DNA of 64,000 nucleotides from Marinobacter sp. HL-58 (GTDB taxonomy: Bacteria > Pseudomonadota > Gammaproteobacteria > Pseudomonadales > Oleiphilaceae). Each line of letters opens with the position of its first letter. Position 1 is the first letter of the stretch. Shown here piece by piece: positions 39,301 through 49,354 of this stretch. The notes beneath the pieces are model-generated. The model saw only the letters and a list, made by a program, of their open reading frames with translations. It was not told the origin of the DNA and did not search any database. The stretch lies in contig NZ_LIHP01000004.1 in NCBI RefSeq assembly GCF_001314605.1, forward strand, positions 453,696 to 517,695. Reading direction: 5' to 3'. The position numbers and the translations under genes are program-made.

Positions 39301-39798
39301 CTCTTCAATGTATACCCTGAGCTCTTCCGGCTTTGCTTCTATCAGCCTGGAAATCATGCCCTGCTCAATGATGGCGTAGCTGCGGGGGCCCAGACCGGTT
39401 CCCAGGAACAGGTCGGTGATATCCCGTCGTCGGCATTTCGATCCGTTGAGGAAGTATTCGGACTGCCCTTCCCGTGAAACCCGGCGCCTTACCGAAATCT
39501 CGTTGAAGCGCACAAACTCCCCGGGGGCGGAACCGTCACTGTTGTCGAACACCAGTTCAATCGAGGCCTGGCCAACGGGTTTGCGGGCGCTGGAGCCGTT
39601 GAATATCACATCAGACATGGACTCGCCACGGAGATACTTGGCGGAGCTTTCACCCATGACCCAGCGCACGGCGTCGATGATATTGGACTTGCCACATCCA
39701 TTGGGCCCTACCACCGCGGTCATGTTGGAAGGAAACGGCACCGTCGTGGGGTCTACAAAAGACTTGAAACCGGACAGTTTGATTGATTTCAGGCGCAT
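36304..39798 (-). CDS. smc: Chromosome segregation ATPase SMC
   Basis: 1164-residue SMC that compacts and segregates the chromosome with ScpA and ScpB, both encoded about 3-5 kb away in this window. Walker A GPNGCGKS is at 31-38; a long coiled coil runs to ~residue 500; the hinge spans ~510-640 (WLNDQGLSNSPRLARQL, FTQGLSVPGLGSV); a second coiled coil follows; and the C-terminal ATPase half has signature LLSGGEKALTAIAL and Walker B FCMLDEVDAPLDD. Length normal. It begins directly after the GntR regulator gene, with stop and start adjacent. Confidence 0.97.
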   Translation of the reverse strand: MRLKSIKLSGFKSFVDPTTVPFPSNMTAVVGPNGCGKSNIIDAVRWVMGESSAKYLRGESMSDVIFNGSSARKPVGQASIELVFDNSDGSAPGEFVRFNEISVRRRVSREGQSEYFLNGSKCRRRDITDLFLGTGLGPRSYAIIEQGMISRLIEAKPEELRVYIEEAAGISKYKERRKETESRIRRTQENLERLTDLREELGRQLQHLERQAQAAEKYKAYKQEERQKKAELTVLRWQSLDTDLQTWRSRIRDTELELEKQLSERVSLETSLESLRENHQDRNEHFNKAQARYYEAGADIARIEQSLEHQRERSRQTAAELDQAMANQRELARELEQDQDKLAGIQEELDMLEPEQEALALKSEESGEKLQSAEDAMTEWQHNWEDFSSRSADARRQAELAQSRIRSLEEAIEQLRSRQQRLQDEQELLEGQLDRAELDDFLEQQEALELQREDASERINVVQDELQDARQRQRDAEQAAADARQKVQSLRASLESQQALLDEQMGGQDDTLQAWLNDQGLSNSPRLARQLRIEDGWEFAVEQVIGRFTQGLSVPGLGSVHSAMSAAPRGLALVNGDSGNTAVAEGLAGKVTGAGGMTSLLARVDTAETMEEALGRQAGLAPGKSIITREGAWLSADWILMPDSDAAQVGVIERQKKVTALAEELEQAEAALETATDSLDRLLEQSERAEAARDEAQARLADADRELSTLTSKISGLKARAEQIDARLQRIRDDLSDVSMSLEQQQEQLQETREEWQQALASTEDSEEEKERLLERRDVLRENLDRLRQEARHDRDHAHQLQLQLQSLNSQRDGLRQTIERMQMQKERIDERLDILRESRENAEEPIEDLQMQLEGLLDRRLAEEEKLGAARDALEEIDQEVRQKEQSRSRIEHTIQEVRASLETLKMESQALEIRAGNHLEQLEELDIRLQEVLSTLPEEASEKAWSEELEKLGSRIQRLGAINLAAIEEYQVQSERKTYLDSQHEDLMEALETLDTAIRKIDRETRQRFKETFDQVNGGLQALFPKVFGGGNAYLELTGEDLLETGVAIMARPPGKKNSTIHLLSGGEKALTAIALVFSIFQLNPAPFCMLDEVDAPLDDANVGRYANMVKEMSKQVQFIYITHNKIAMEMADQLMGVTMHEPGCSRLVSVDVDEAAALAEA

Positions 39799-39799
39799 A

Positions 39800-40483
39800 T
39801 CAGGCGCTTACCTCTTCCCTGAGAATACTGAGTACCTGTTGGCGCTGATGTTCACCAAATTCGCAGATGGCCTGCTCGAGCCCGGGCGAGTCACCCCGGA
39901 TGGCGGCATCGGCCAGTAGCCGGAAAAAACGGCCGGTTTCTTCCAGCTCGTCACGGAAGTTTTCCAGGGCAACAAAATAGGTACGACTGATGGCAGGCCG
40001 GAAGTTCTCAAGTGTCTCTTCCAGGAACGGATTCTCTACCAGCCCGTAGGCATAACGCATAACGCCGAAACCGGCGTCGATTACCTGCTCTGCTGCATCG
40101 CCGCCGGACGAATTGAGCGCATCGATTACCGCCTGTAGCTCACGGACCTGCCCCATGACCCCAGAAAGCTGCTCTCCGGACCAGCGCTCAAGTACCTTGC
40201 GCCCCAGCATGCACAGCAGGTCGATATAGATATCATAGAGGCTGTTGACCAGCTCTGGTGTCAGCCGCGAGACCACCGCACCCCGCCGCGGAAAGATCTC
40301 CACCAGGTGTCGACGCTGGAGGATCAGCAGCGCTTCCCGCACGGAACCCCGGCTGACATTGAGTTCTCCGGCCACCTTGAGTTCCTGGATTCGCTCGCCC
40401 GGCTCAAGATCGCCGGTAACAATGCGTTGCCCGATGTGCTGGGCTATCTGCTCGGAAAGACTTTCGGGGGCCTGAAACCTCAT
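39800..40483 (-). CDS. GntR-family (FadR/FCD type) transcriptional regulator
   Basis: 227-residue repressor. The winged-helix domain (~8-75: EQIAQHIGQRIVTGDLEPGERIQELKVAGELNVSRGSVREALLIL) precedes a helical FCD effector-binding domain (~85-220) that usually binds a carboxylic acid via a metal. Target and ligand are unknown. The stop lies 1 bp before the smc start, so it can be cotranscribed with smc; I recall the same pairing in Pseudomonas (GntR-smc-zipA-ligA). Confidence 0.87.
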   Translation of the reverse strand: MRFQAPESLSEQIAQHIGQRIVTGDLEPGERIQELKVAGELNVSRGSVREALLILQRRHLVEIFPRRGAVVSRLTPELVNSLYDIYIDLLCMLGRKVLERWSGEQLSGVMGQVRELQAVIDALNSSGGDAAEQVIDAGFGVMRYAYGLVENPFLEETLENFRPAISRTYFVALENFRDELEETGRFFRLLADAAIRGDSPGLEQAICEFGEHQRQQVLSILREEVSA

Positions 40484-40757
40484 AGGGCACGTCGCTCACT
40501 CGCTACTGGCAGCAATGGATAAGCGCAGAAGTTTACCACAGGCACCGACAACCCCAATCCCCTTGTCCTACATTTTAACGATCCGTTCGCCCCGGCAATG
40601 CACTGCCGGTTTGTTGACACCCGGTTCAGTTCCTGCGGCAATCTCCCTGTCACTTACTTTAAGTAACGCCTTTATCTACATGTTTTTATTATTTATTCAA
40701 CAAATGGCCGAATGTTTGCTTGGTAATGACCAAAATACCTTTAGCAGGCCATGCAGA

Positions 40758-41687
40758 GTGAAACATATCCCAACGATCAACAAGTCCGGTCCCCAACCCC
40801 AGAAGCTGGCAGCTCTGCGGCAGGCTCACCGGGAATGGAGTGACTCGCCGGACGTCCTCACCCGCATTACCCGCCGCCTCTCCACCTCCCTGAGCCTGGA
40901 AACCCAGTTGGCCATACTGGCGGAAGAAATAAACACGGTGGTGCCCTTTGATTGCATGAACTATCGCCATCAGATTGCCACCCGGGACTTCGTTTACGCC
41001 ACTGGCATGGGCGGGCCTCATCGTTGCGATTACCGCCTCAACCTCGAAGGCAGTTTCTACGGGACGCTGTCGTTCAGCCGACGCCAGAAGTTCGCGGAAC
41101 AGGAGCTTGAGGGAATTGAACTGATGCTGGCGGCCGCCATCTGCCCAATCCGCAATGCCTGCCAGTTCATCGCTATCGAGCAGGCCGCCCTGACGGACTC
41201 ACTGACCGGCGTGCCAAACAAACGGGCACTGGACGGAGCGCTGGCCCGGGCCTGCAGCCTGGGGGACCGACACGGTGAAGGCTGTTCCCTGATCCTGTGT
41301 GATCTGGACCAGTTCAAGGCGGTTAATGATGAGCATGGCCACGTGGTGGGGGATCATATCCTGAAACTGGCCGCGGCCGAGCTGGAGAAGGCAGTGCGGA
41401 ATTCGGACAGCGTTTACCGCTTCGGGGGTGAGGAGTTTGCCATACTGCTACCCCATACTGACGAAAATGACGCACGGTCGGTTGCCGACCGCATCCGCGA
41501 GTACATTCGCTCCATCGTCGTGAACTGTGGCGACACGGACGTATCGATCACCACCAGTTGTGGCGTGGCCCAGCGACTGCCCGACGAAACACCGGACCAA
41601 TGGCTCGCCCGGGCGGACGAAGCCCTGTACCGGGCAAAAGACAGTGGCCGGAATTGCACCCGGGTTTTCGCCGCTATCCGAAACTGA
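40758..41687 (+). CDS. GGDEF-domain diguanylate cyclase
   Basis: 309-residue protein. The N-terminal part (~10-140) is GAF-like (LSLETQLAILAEEINTVVPFDCMNY); the GGDEF domain (~150-305) begins TDSLTGVPNKRAL and has the active-site loop GGEEF at ~224-228. An I-site RNSD sits five residues before it, so product inhibition is possible, in contrast to the other cyclase of the window. Start is uncertain: GTG at 40758 was chosen; an ATG at 40704 and longer frames have poor ribosome-binding sites. It is divergent from the GntR gene. Confidence 0.8.
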   Translation: MKHIPTINKSGPQPQKLAALRQAHREWSDSPDVLTRITRRLSTSLSLETQLAILAEEINTVVPFDCMNYRHQIATRDFVYATGMGGPHRCDYRLNLEGSFYGTLSFSRRQKFAEQELEGIELMLAAAICPIRNACQFIAIEQAALTDSLTGVPNKRALDGALARACSLGDRHGEGCSLILCDLDQFKAVNDEHGHVVGDHILKLAAAELEKAVRNSDSVYRFGGEEFAILLPHTDENDARSVADRIREYIRSIVVNCGDTDVSITTSCGVAQRLPDETPDQWLARADEALYRAKDSGRNCTRVFAAIRN

Positions 41688-42656
41688 TCAGCGCTTTGGC
41701 GGTTTGCGCGCGGGCTTTCGGGCCGGTTTCTGGTCCGGGCGGCTACTATCAACCTGCCAACGGGGGTTACCGGATTTCCGGGGTGCTGATCCTGGCTGCT
41801 TGCGGCGCTGGCGGTCATGAACCTTCTGCTCGGACGGCGTTTTGGCCGGAATGTCCACCGGTTTAAGATCCACCGCCTTGCTGAGCAGGTCCACCGCTTT
41901 CTGATCCAGCTCTTCCCATTTGCCGACGGTCAGGCGGCTGGGCAGGAAAATCGGCCCGTATCGCACCCTCTTCAGGCGGCTGACCCGAACACCCTGGGAC
42001 TCCCACAGCCGCCGGACCTCACGGTTGCGACCTTCCAGCAGCGTGACATGGAACCACTGGTTAATGCCCTTGCCACCGGCTTCGGTAATGTCGGAGAACT
42101 TCGCCATGCCGTCGTCCAGAAGCACACCCTCTGACAGCCGCTTGATCATCGCCTCGTCCACCTCGCCAAAGACCCTCACGGCGTATTCGCGATCAATCTG
42201 CCGCGACGGGTGCATCAGCCGGTTGGCCAGCTCGCCATCGGTGGTGAACAGTACAAGCCCGGTGGTATTGATATCCAGCCGGCCGATCGCGATCCAGCGA
42301 TGGTCCTTGAGTCGCGGCAGGCTGTCGAAGACGGTCGGGCGCCCTTCCGGATCCTTGCGGGTGGTCACTTCCCCTTCCGGCTTGTTATAGATCAGCACAC
42401 GGCGGAGCACTTCGGCGCCGGCCGTAATATCCAGTTTCTTGCCGTCAAGCTCGATACGATCGTTGACCGAGGCTTTCTGCCCCGGCTCCGCCGGTTGGCC
42501 GTTGATGACCAGGCGCCCGGCTTCTATCCAGCCTTCAACCTCCCGGCGGGACCCCACACCGGCCCTGGCCAGCAGCTTCTGGATGCGCTCCGGGCCAGCG
42601 GGTGTGTTTTCTTCCGGCTTTTTCGTTACAGGCTTGCGGGGGCGATCTGCCGCCAT
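41688..42656 (-). CDS. rluB: 23S rRNA pseudouridine(2605) synthase RluB
   Basis: 322-residue RsuA/RluB/E/F-type enzyme. An S4 RNA-binding domain (ERIQKLLARAGVGSRREVEGWI) precedes the synthase domain with catalytic Asp128 in GRLDINTTG and downstream KPEGEVTT, RQIDREYAV, NREVRRLWESQG. The Lys/Pro/Arg-rich C-terminal tail (~265-322) is typical of gammaproteobacterial RluB. It lies 36 bp downstream of scpB, a widespread rluB-scpB-scpA arrangement. Confidence 0.95.
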   Translation of the reverse strand: MAADRPRKPVTKKPEENTPAGPERIQKLLARAGVGSRREVEGWIEAGRLVINGQPAEPGQKASVNDRIELDGKKLDITAGAEVLRRVLIYNKPEGEVTTRKDPEGRPTVFDSLPRLKDHRWIAIGRLDINTTGLVLFTTDGELANRLMHPSRQIDREYAVRVFGEVDEAMIKRLSEGVLLDDGMAKFSDITEAGGKGINQWFHVTLLEGRNREVRRLWESQGVRVSRLKRVRYGPIFLPSRLTVGKWEELDQKAVDLLSKAVDLKPVDIPAKTPSEQKVHDRQRRKQPGSAPRKSGNPRWQVDSSRPDQKPARKPARKPPKR

Positions 42657-42692
42657 GAATCTGTCCTTAACAAGTGGCTGATACCAACGGCA

Positions 42693-43355
42693 TCAGTGAA
42701 GTGTCTGCCCTGGTGAAGACTCCGGAGTTGTTTCCCCGTCGATTTCATCAGTATCTCTGGCCGGAGACTCGAATTCGATCTCGGCCTGCATGTTCTTTTC
42801 AATTTCCCGCCCGATCTCTTCCAGATCGCGGATTTCGGAAAGCGGGGGCAGCTGATCCAGCCCCTCCAGGTTGAAATAATCCAGGAACTGCCTGGTGGTT
42901 GCATACATGGCGGGACGACCGGGCACATCCCGATGCCCCACGACACGAACCCACTCCCGCTCGAGCAGGGTACGGACTATGTTACTGCTGACGGTTACGC
43001 CCCGGATATCCTCGATTTCACCCCGGGTAATGGGCTGGCGATAGGCAACCAGGGCCAGGGTTTCCAGCAGGGCGCGGGAATACCGCTGGGGTTTCTCTTC
43101 AAATAACCGCCCGACCCAGGGAGCGTACTCATCCCTGACCTGCAACCGGTAGCCACTGGCCACTTTCTTCAGTTCAAAGCCCCGCCCCTGGCAGGACTGC
43201 TCCAGCAACACCAGCACATGCTCCATGATCTGGCGCGCCGGGCGCTCATCCTCTTCAAACAGTTCCCGCAATTGCTCTACCGACAATGGCTTACCGGCTG
43301 CAAGCAGTGCCGCTTCGGTAATTGCCTGAATTTTTCTGAGGTTTTCTTCGTTCAT
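42693..43355 (-). CDS. scpB: Segregation and condensation protein B
   Basis: 220-residue winged-helix protein that dimerises and binds ScpA in the SMC complex. Family features: NLRKIQAITEAALLAAGKPLSVEQL at the start, LLETLALVAYRQPITRGEIEDIRGV and GHRDVPGRPAMYATTRQFLDYF. The ATG at 43355 (MNEENLRKIQ) is preferred to a 22-residue longer frame that would enter the scpA-scpB gap. The tail after ~185 is acidic and variable. Confidence 0.94.
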   Translation of the reverse strand: MNEENLRKIQAITEAALLAAGKPLSVEQLRELFEEDERPARQIMEHVLVLLEQSCQGRGFELKKVASGYRLQVRDEYAPWVGRLFEEKPQRYSRALLETLALVAYRQPITRGEIEDIRGVTVSSNIVRTLLEREWVRVVGHRDVPGRPAMYATTRQFLDYFNLEGLDQLPPLSEIRDLEEIGREIEKNMQAEIEFESPARDTDEIDGETTPESSPGQTLH

Positions 43356-43395
43356 GGTTCCACTACCAGGTATCGGTTTGCGAGAGGCCTGCGAA

Positions 43396-44241
43396 TCAGC
43401 GGGATGCCCTGGCCCTGACATGAATCGGGCCCAGAACCTCCGCCTGCACCACTTCGATCAACTGTTCCTTGACCAGCTCCAGGGTCGCCAGAAAACTGAC
43501 TACAACCCCCAAACGCCCTTCCTCGGGCGTGAACAGGCTTTCAAATGTCACGAACTGGTCGTCCCGCAGCACCGACAGTATGGCCGACATCCGCTCGCGG
43601 GTAGACAACCGCTCGCGCTCAACGTGGTGACTGGTAAACAGATCCGCCCGTTTCAGCACCCCCTGCAGCGCCAGCAGAATCTCCCGCAGGTCCACATCCG
43701 GATGGGGCTGACTGGATGGCATTGCCGGCAATGCCGCCGAGGCCGTGAAGTTGTCCCGCTCAAGCCGCGGCATCTGGTCAATGTCTTCAGCCGCCTGCTT
43801 GAAGCGCTCGTATTGCTGCAGCCGGCGGATCAATTCGGCCCGGGGATCGATTTCCTCTTCATCCTCGGTTTCCTGGCGGGGCAGCAGCATCCGGGACTTG
43901 ATCTCCGCCAGAGTGGCGGCCATCACCAGGTATTCCGCCGCCAGTTCAAACCGCATGGCCTCCACGGCGCCTATGTAGTCCATGTACTGCTTCGTGATCT
44001 CGCTGACATCAATATCCAGAATGTCCATATTCTGGCGCCGGATCAGATACAGCAACAGATCCAGCGGCCCCTCGAAGGCCTCGAGGAACACTGCCAGGGC
44101 ATCGGGTGGTATATAAAGGTCTCTGGGAAGGTCAACCACCGGCTTACCGGAGACCCTTGCCAGCGGCGCCTGCTCAGCAGCGGCGACAGGTGCCTCCGCA
44201 CCCTCCCCGGCCGCTGTTTTGCCTGCGGTATCGTCTGTCAT
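43396..44241 (-). CDS. scpA: Segregation and condensation protein A
   Basis: 281-residue kleisin that bridges the SMC heads. The signature FEGPLDLLLYLIRRQNMDILDIDVSEITKQY is at ~55-88, and the conserved YLVMAATLAEIKSRMLLP follows. A ~45-residue Ala/Glu-rich N-terminal extension precedes the domain. The C-terminal winged helix is intact. It lies 29 bp downstream of trpS and 40 bp upstream of scpB. Confidence 0.95.
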   Translation of the reverse strand: MTDDTAGKTAAGEGAEAPVAAAEQAPLARVSGKPVVDLPRDLYIPPDALAVFLEAFEGPLDLLLYLIRRQNMDILDIDVSEITKQYMDYIGAVEAMRFELAAEYLVMAATLAEIKSRMLLPRQETEDEEEIDPRAELIRRLQQYERFKQAAEDIDQMPRLERDNFTASAALPAMPSSQPHPDVDLREILLALQGVLKRADLFTSHHVERERLSTRERMSAILSVLRDDQFVTFESLFTPEEGRLGVVVSFLATLELVKEQLIEVVQAEVLGPIHVRARASR

Positions 44242-44270
44242 GGACTCTCCAGATTCATCGTCGCCGGTAA

Positions 44271-45485
44271 TCAGCGGTAGCTCAGTCCCATGGCCGCCCG
44301 GACTTCCTCCAGGGTATCCCGTGCCGCGTCCCGGGCATGCTCACAGCCTTCTTCAATAATGGCGTGAACCAGGTCCGGATTGCTCTCATACTCCCTGGCA
44401 CGCTCATGCAGCGGGCGCTGTTCCTCGATAATCGAGTCAATCAGTGGTTTCTTGCATTCCAGGCAGCCAATGCCCGCGCTGCGGCAGCCGGTCTGTACCC
44501 ATTCCCGGGTGTCAGCGTCGGAGTACACCTTGTGCAGCCCCCACACCGGGCACTTTTCCGGTTCACCAGGATCGGTCCGGCGCACCCGTTGCGGGTCGGT
44601 CTGCATGGTACGGATCTTCTGGGCCACGCTGTCCGGCTCCTCACGCAGACCGATATAGTTGTTATAGGACTTGGACATCTTCTGACCATCCAGCCCCGGC
44701 AATTTTGATTCCGGGGTGAGCAACGGCTGGGGCTCCGGCAGGATCACCTTGCCGCCGCCCTCGATATAACCGTAAAGCCGCTCCCGATCTCCCAGGGAGA
44801 TGTTCTGCTGCTCCTTGAGAAGTGCCCTTGCGGTTTCCAGGGCTTCCATGTCGCCCTCTTCCTGGTAGCGCTTTTTCAGGGTTCGGTAGAGCTTCGCGTT
44901 CTTCTTGCCCATCTTGACGATGGCGCCCTCCGCCTGCTCTTCAAACCCCGGTTCGCGGCCATACAGGTGGTTGAAACGCCGGGCGATTTCCCGGGTGATC
45001 TCCACGTGGGATACCTGGTCGGCCCCCACGGGCACCCGCCCGGCCCGATACATGAGGATATCGGCACTCTGGAGTAACGGATAACCCAGGAAACCATAGG
45101 TGGCCAGGTCCTTCTCCCGCAGTTTCTCCTGCTGGTCCTTGTAGGTGGGAATGCGCTCCAGCCAACCCAGCGGGGTAATCATCGAGAGCAGCAGGTGCAG
45201 TTCCGCATGCTCGGGTACCTTGGACTGGATAAACAGGGTGGAGGAACCGGGATTGACCCCGGCGGCCAGCCAGTCAATAACCATGTCCCAGACGCTGTCC
45301 TGGATACCGGCAGGATCATCATAATTCGTGGTCAACGCGTGCCAGTCGGCGACAAAGAAGAAGCACTCGAATTCATGCTGGAGTTTTACCCAGTTCTTCA
45401 GAACACCGTGATAGTGGCCAAGGTGCAACTTGCCGGTGGGACGCATGCCGGACAAAATCCGTTGCTGGGAATCGACAGAACTCAA
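44271..45485 (-). CDS. trpS: Tryptophanyl-tRNA synthetase
   Basis: 404-residue class Ic synthetase charging tRNA-Trp. The HIGH-type motif is PTGKLHLGHYHG and the KMSKS motif DGQKMSKSYNN. It is longer than the ~334-residue E. coli enzyme because of an insert before and after the KMSKS loop, and it has a Cys cluster (GCRSAGIGCLECKKPLID), features shared by the pseudomonad form. First gene of the trpS-scpA-scpB-rluB series, with its own promoter upstream. Confidence 0.95.
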   Translation of the reverse strand: MSSVDSQQRILSGMRPTGKLHLGHYHGVLKNWVKLQHEFECFFFVADWHALTTNYDDPAGIQDSVWDMVIDWLAAGVNPGSSTLFIQSKVPEHAELHLLLSMITPLGWLERIPTYKDQQEKLREKDLATYGFLGYPLLQSADILMYRAGRVPVGADQVSHVEITREIARRFNHLYGREPGFEEQAEGAIVKMGKKNAKLYRTLKKRYQEEGDMEALETARALLKEQQNISLGDRERLYGYIEGGGKVILPEPQPLLTPESKLPGLDGQKMSKSYNNYIGLREEPDSVAQKIRTMQTDPQRVRRTDPGEPEKCPVWGLHKVYSDADTREWVQTGCRSAGIGCLECKKPLIDSIIEEQRPLHERAREYESNPDLVHAIIEEGCEHARDAARDTLEEVRAAMGLSYR

Positions 45486-45541
45486 AGCATGAACTCCTTT
45501 TATCTATGGGGAACAGCCATCTTAGTCGAGGCTGACCGGGC

Positions 45542-45570
45542 ATTATAGACTTATGTGCACCCGGCGTTAA
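45542..45570 (-). promoter_or_regulatory. Sigma-70 promoter of trpS
   Basis: On the minus strand a -35 box TTAACG and a -10 box TATAAT are 17 bp apart, about 57 bp before the trpS start. Confidence 0.65.
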
Positions 45571-45606
45571 GGAACCTTTGAAAAACCTGCCAAAGGCGCC
45601 TGAAAA

Positions 45607-45652
45607 CAAAAAGCCCCCGGAAGTCCGCAAGGCAGACCCGGGGGCTTTCTTC
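45607..45652 (-). terminator. Rho-independent terminator after sucD
   Basis: Long stem AAGCCCCCGG / CCGGGGGCTTT with the T-rich tail on the minus strand, 14 bp after the sucD stop. It marks the end of the sdh-suc gene series and separates it from trpS. Confidence 0.85.
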
Positions 45653-45665
45653 TACCGGTGGTTGC

Positions 45666-46538
45666 TTACCAGCCAGTCACTTCCTTCAGCGCCTTGCCGA
45701 TCTCGGCCAGGCTGCGCACGGTTTTGACACCGGCGTCATTCAGGGCTGCGAACTTCTCGTCGGCCGTACCCTTACCACCGGAAATGATCGCACCGGCGTG
45801 GCCCATGCGCTTGCCCGGAGGCGCAGTTACGCCGGCGATGTAGGAAACAACCGGCTTGGTGACGTTCTCTTTGATGAACGCTGCCGCTTCTTCCTCGGCG
45901 GTACCGCCGATCTCGCCGATCATTACGATGGCTTCGGTCTGCGGGTCGTCCTGCAGCATTTGCAGGATATCGATGAAGTTGGAGCCCGGGATGGGGTCAC
46001 CACCAATGCCCACGCAAGTGGACTGGCCGTAGCCGAAGTCCGTGGTCTGCTTGACCGCTTCGTAGGTCAGGGTACCTGAGCGGGACACGATGCCCACCTT
46101 GCCCGGCTTGTGGATATGGCCCGGCATGATACCGATCTTGCTTTCGCCCGGCGTGATCACACCCGGACAGTTGGGCCCGATCATACGAACGCCCTTGCGA
46201 TCCACGTACTCTTTCGCATAGAGCATGTCGATGGTCGGAATGCCTTCAGTGATACATACGATCAGCTGGATACCAGCGTCTGCAGCTTCAATGATGGCAT
46301 CTTTACAGAACGGAGCCGGTACATAGATAACGGTGGCTTCCGCACCGGTTTGTTCCACGGCTTCGCGCACGGTGTTGAATACCGGCAGGCCAAGATGCTC
46401 GGTGCCGCCCTTGCCGGGGCTTACACCGCCAACCATTTTGGTGCCGTACTCAATGGCCTGCTCAGAGTGAAAAGTACCCTGTGCGCCGGTAAAGCCCTGG
46501 CAGATAACCTTGGTGTCTTTGTTGATCAGGATGCTCAT
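45666..46538 (-). CDS. sucD: Succinyl-CoA synthetase, alpha subunit
   Basis: 290-residue subunit that carries the phosphorylated active-site His in GHAGAI (~residue 246) and binds CoA through the N-terminal Rossmann domain ([18 protein letters not shown]). With SucC it interconverts succinyl-CoA, ADP/GDP and phosphate to succinate, CoA and ATP/GTP. The sucC stop and sucD start share a base. Last gene of the TCA series. Confidence 0.97.
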   Translation of the reverse strand: MSILINKDTKVICQGFTGAQGTFHSEQAIEYGTKMVGGVSPGKGGTEHLGLPVFNTVREAVEQTGAEATVIYVPAPFCKDAIIEAADAGIQLIVCITEGIPTIDMLYAKEYVDRKGVRMIGPNCPGVITPGESKIGIMPGHIHKPGKVGIVSRSGTLTYEAVKQTTDFGYGQSTCVGIGGDPIPGSNFIDILQMLQDDPQTEAIVMIGEIGGTAEEEAAAFIKENVTKPVVSYIAGVTAPPGKRMGHAGAIISGGKGTADEKFAALNDAGVKTVRSLAEIGKALKEVTGW

Positions 46539-47704
46539 TATTTACCCCCCGCGGCTTTAACGACTTGCTCTGCCGCATTCGACAGACTGGTGGCAGCGAT
46601 GATGTTCAGGCCACTGTCGGCGAGTACTTTTGTGCCCTTCTCGGCGTTGTTGCCTTCCAGGCGCACAACCACAGGAACCTTGACGCCAACATCTTTTACA
46701 GCACCGATAATACCCTCGGCGATCATGTCACAACGGACAATGCCACCGAAGATGTTAACCAGCACGGCCTTCACGTTGTCGTCAGACAGGATGATCTTGA
46801 ACGCTTCGGAAACACGCTCCTTGGTCGCGCCGCCGCCAACGTCCAGGAAGTTGGCAGGCTGACCACCGGACAACTTGATGATGTCCATGGTACCCATGGC
46901 CAGACCGGCGCCGTTAACCATGCAGCCGATGTTGCCTTCCAGGGCCACATAGTTGAGTTCCCACTTGGCCGCTTCCGCTTCCCGGGAATCTTCCTGGGAG
47001 GGATCGTGCATTTCGTGGATTTTCTTCTGGCGGTACAGCGCATTGCCGTCAACGCCAATCTTGGCGTCCAGGCAGTGCAGGTCACCGGCCGGAGTGATAA
47101 CCAGCGGGTTGATTTCAACCAGAGCCAGGTCGCACTCTTCGAAAAGTTTCGCCAGGCCAAGGAAAATCTTGGTGAACTGACCGATCTGCTTGCCTTCCAG
47201 GCCCAGCTTGAACGCCAGCTCCCGGCCCTGGTACGGCTGTGCGCCTACCAGCGGATCGATCTCGGCCTTGAGGATCTTTTCCGGGGTTTCTTCAGCCACC
47301 TTCTCGATCTCGACACCACCTTCGGTGGACGCCATGAATACGATACGACGGGTACCACGGTCGACAACCGCACCCAGGTACAGTTCCTGGTCGATATCGG
47401 TAAGGGACTCAACAAGAATCTTGCTGACCGGCTGGCCGTTCTCGTCGGTCTGGTAGGTTACCAGGTTCTTGCCGAGCCAGTTTTCAGCGAAGGCACGGAT
47501 TTCGTCCTTGCTCTTGACCAGCTTTACACCACCGGCCTTACCGCGGCCACCAGCGTGTACCTGGGCCTTAACAACCCACGCGTCGCCGCCGATTTCGTCA
47601 GCAGCGGCCACTGCTTCCTTGGGGGTATCGCAGGCAATGCCTTTGGATACTGGCAGGCCATATTCAGCGAACAGCTGCTTGCCCTGATATTCATGCAAAT
47701 TCAT
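46538..47704 (-). CDS. sucC: Succinyl-CoA synthetase, beta subunit
   Basis: 388-residue ATP-grasp subunit. [36 protein letters not shown] and [24 protein letters not shown] are conserved SucC features. Ends with the [15 protein letters not shown] phosphate-grasp region. It is separated from lpdA by 175 bp containing a hairpin, so a separate promoter for sucCD is possible. Confidence 0.97.
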   Translation of the reverse strand: MNLHEYQGKQLFAEYGLPVSKGIACDTPKEAVAAADEIGGDAWVVKAQVHAGGRGKAGGVKLVKSKDEIRAFAENWLGKNLVTYQTDENGQPVSKILVESLTDIDQELYLGAVVDRGTRRIVFMASTEGGVEIEKVAEETPEKILKAEIDPLVGAQPYQGRELAFKLGLEGKQIGQFTKIFLGLAKLFEECDLALVEINPLVITPAGDLHCLDAKIGVDGNALYRQKKIHEMHDPSQEDSREAEAAKWELNYVALEGNIGCMVNGAGLAMGTMDIIKLSGGQPANFLDVGGGATKERVSEAFKIILSDDNVKAVLVNIFGGIVRCDMIAEGIIGAVKDVGVKVPVVVRLEGNNAEKGTKVLADSGLNIIAATSLSNAAEQVVKAAGGK

Positions 47705-47841
47705 AGTTAATGTCCCGCTTTCTGATGGAGGATAACCACATACGGAAATTGAACCCGCGCGGAGCGAATTCGGTTCGATGCGCCGGGGATCACCTCAGCG
47801 CACCACAAACGCAACCGGAAACCAGCCGTTTTTATAGCAGC

Positions 47842-47863
47842 GGGGCGCCATCGTTGGCGCCCC
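47842..47863 (-). terminator. Hairpin between lpdA and sucC
   Basis: GGGGCGCCA / TGGCGCCCC stem with a 4-nt loop; it lies 17 bp from the lpdA end, on the sucC side. There is no U-tract directly after the stem, so it may be an mRNA-stabilising or attenuating structure. Confidence 0.45.
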
Positions 47864-47879
47864 TGTTTCCTGATCTGCG

Positions 47880-49322
<1,443 letters not shown>

Positions 49323-49354
49323 TTATCCCGTTATCCAATTCGTTAAGTGTCAGT

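Noticed and set aside
46565..47710. Long plus-strand frame opposite sucC (381 residues)
   Set aside because: It is antisense to an unambiguous SucC; the peptide has no family features and arises from codon bias of the real gene.
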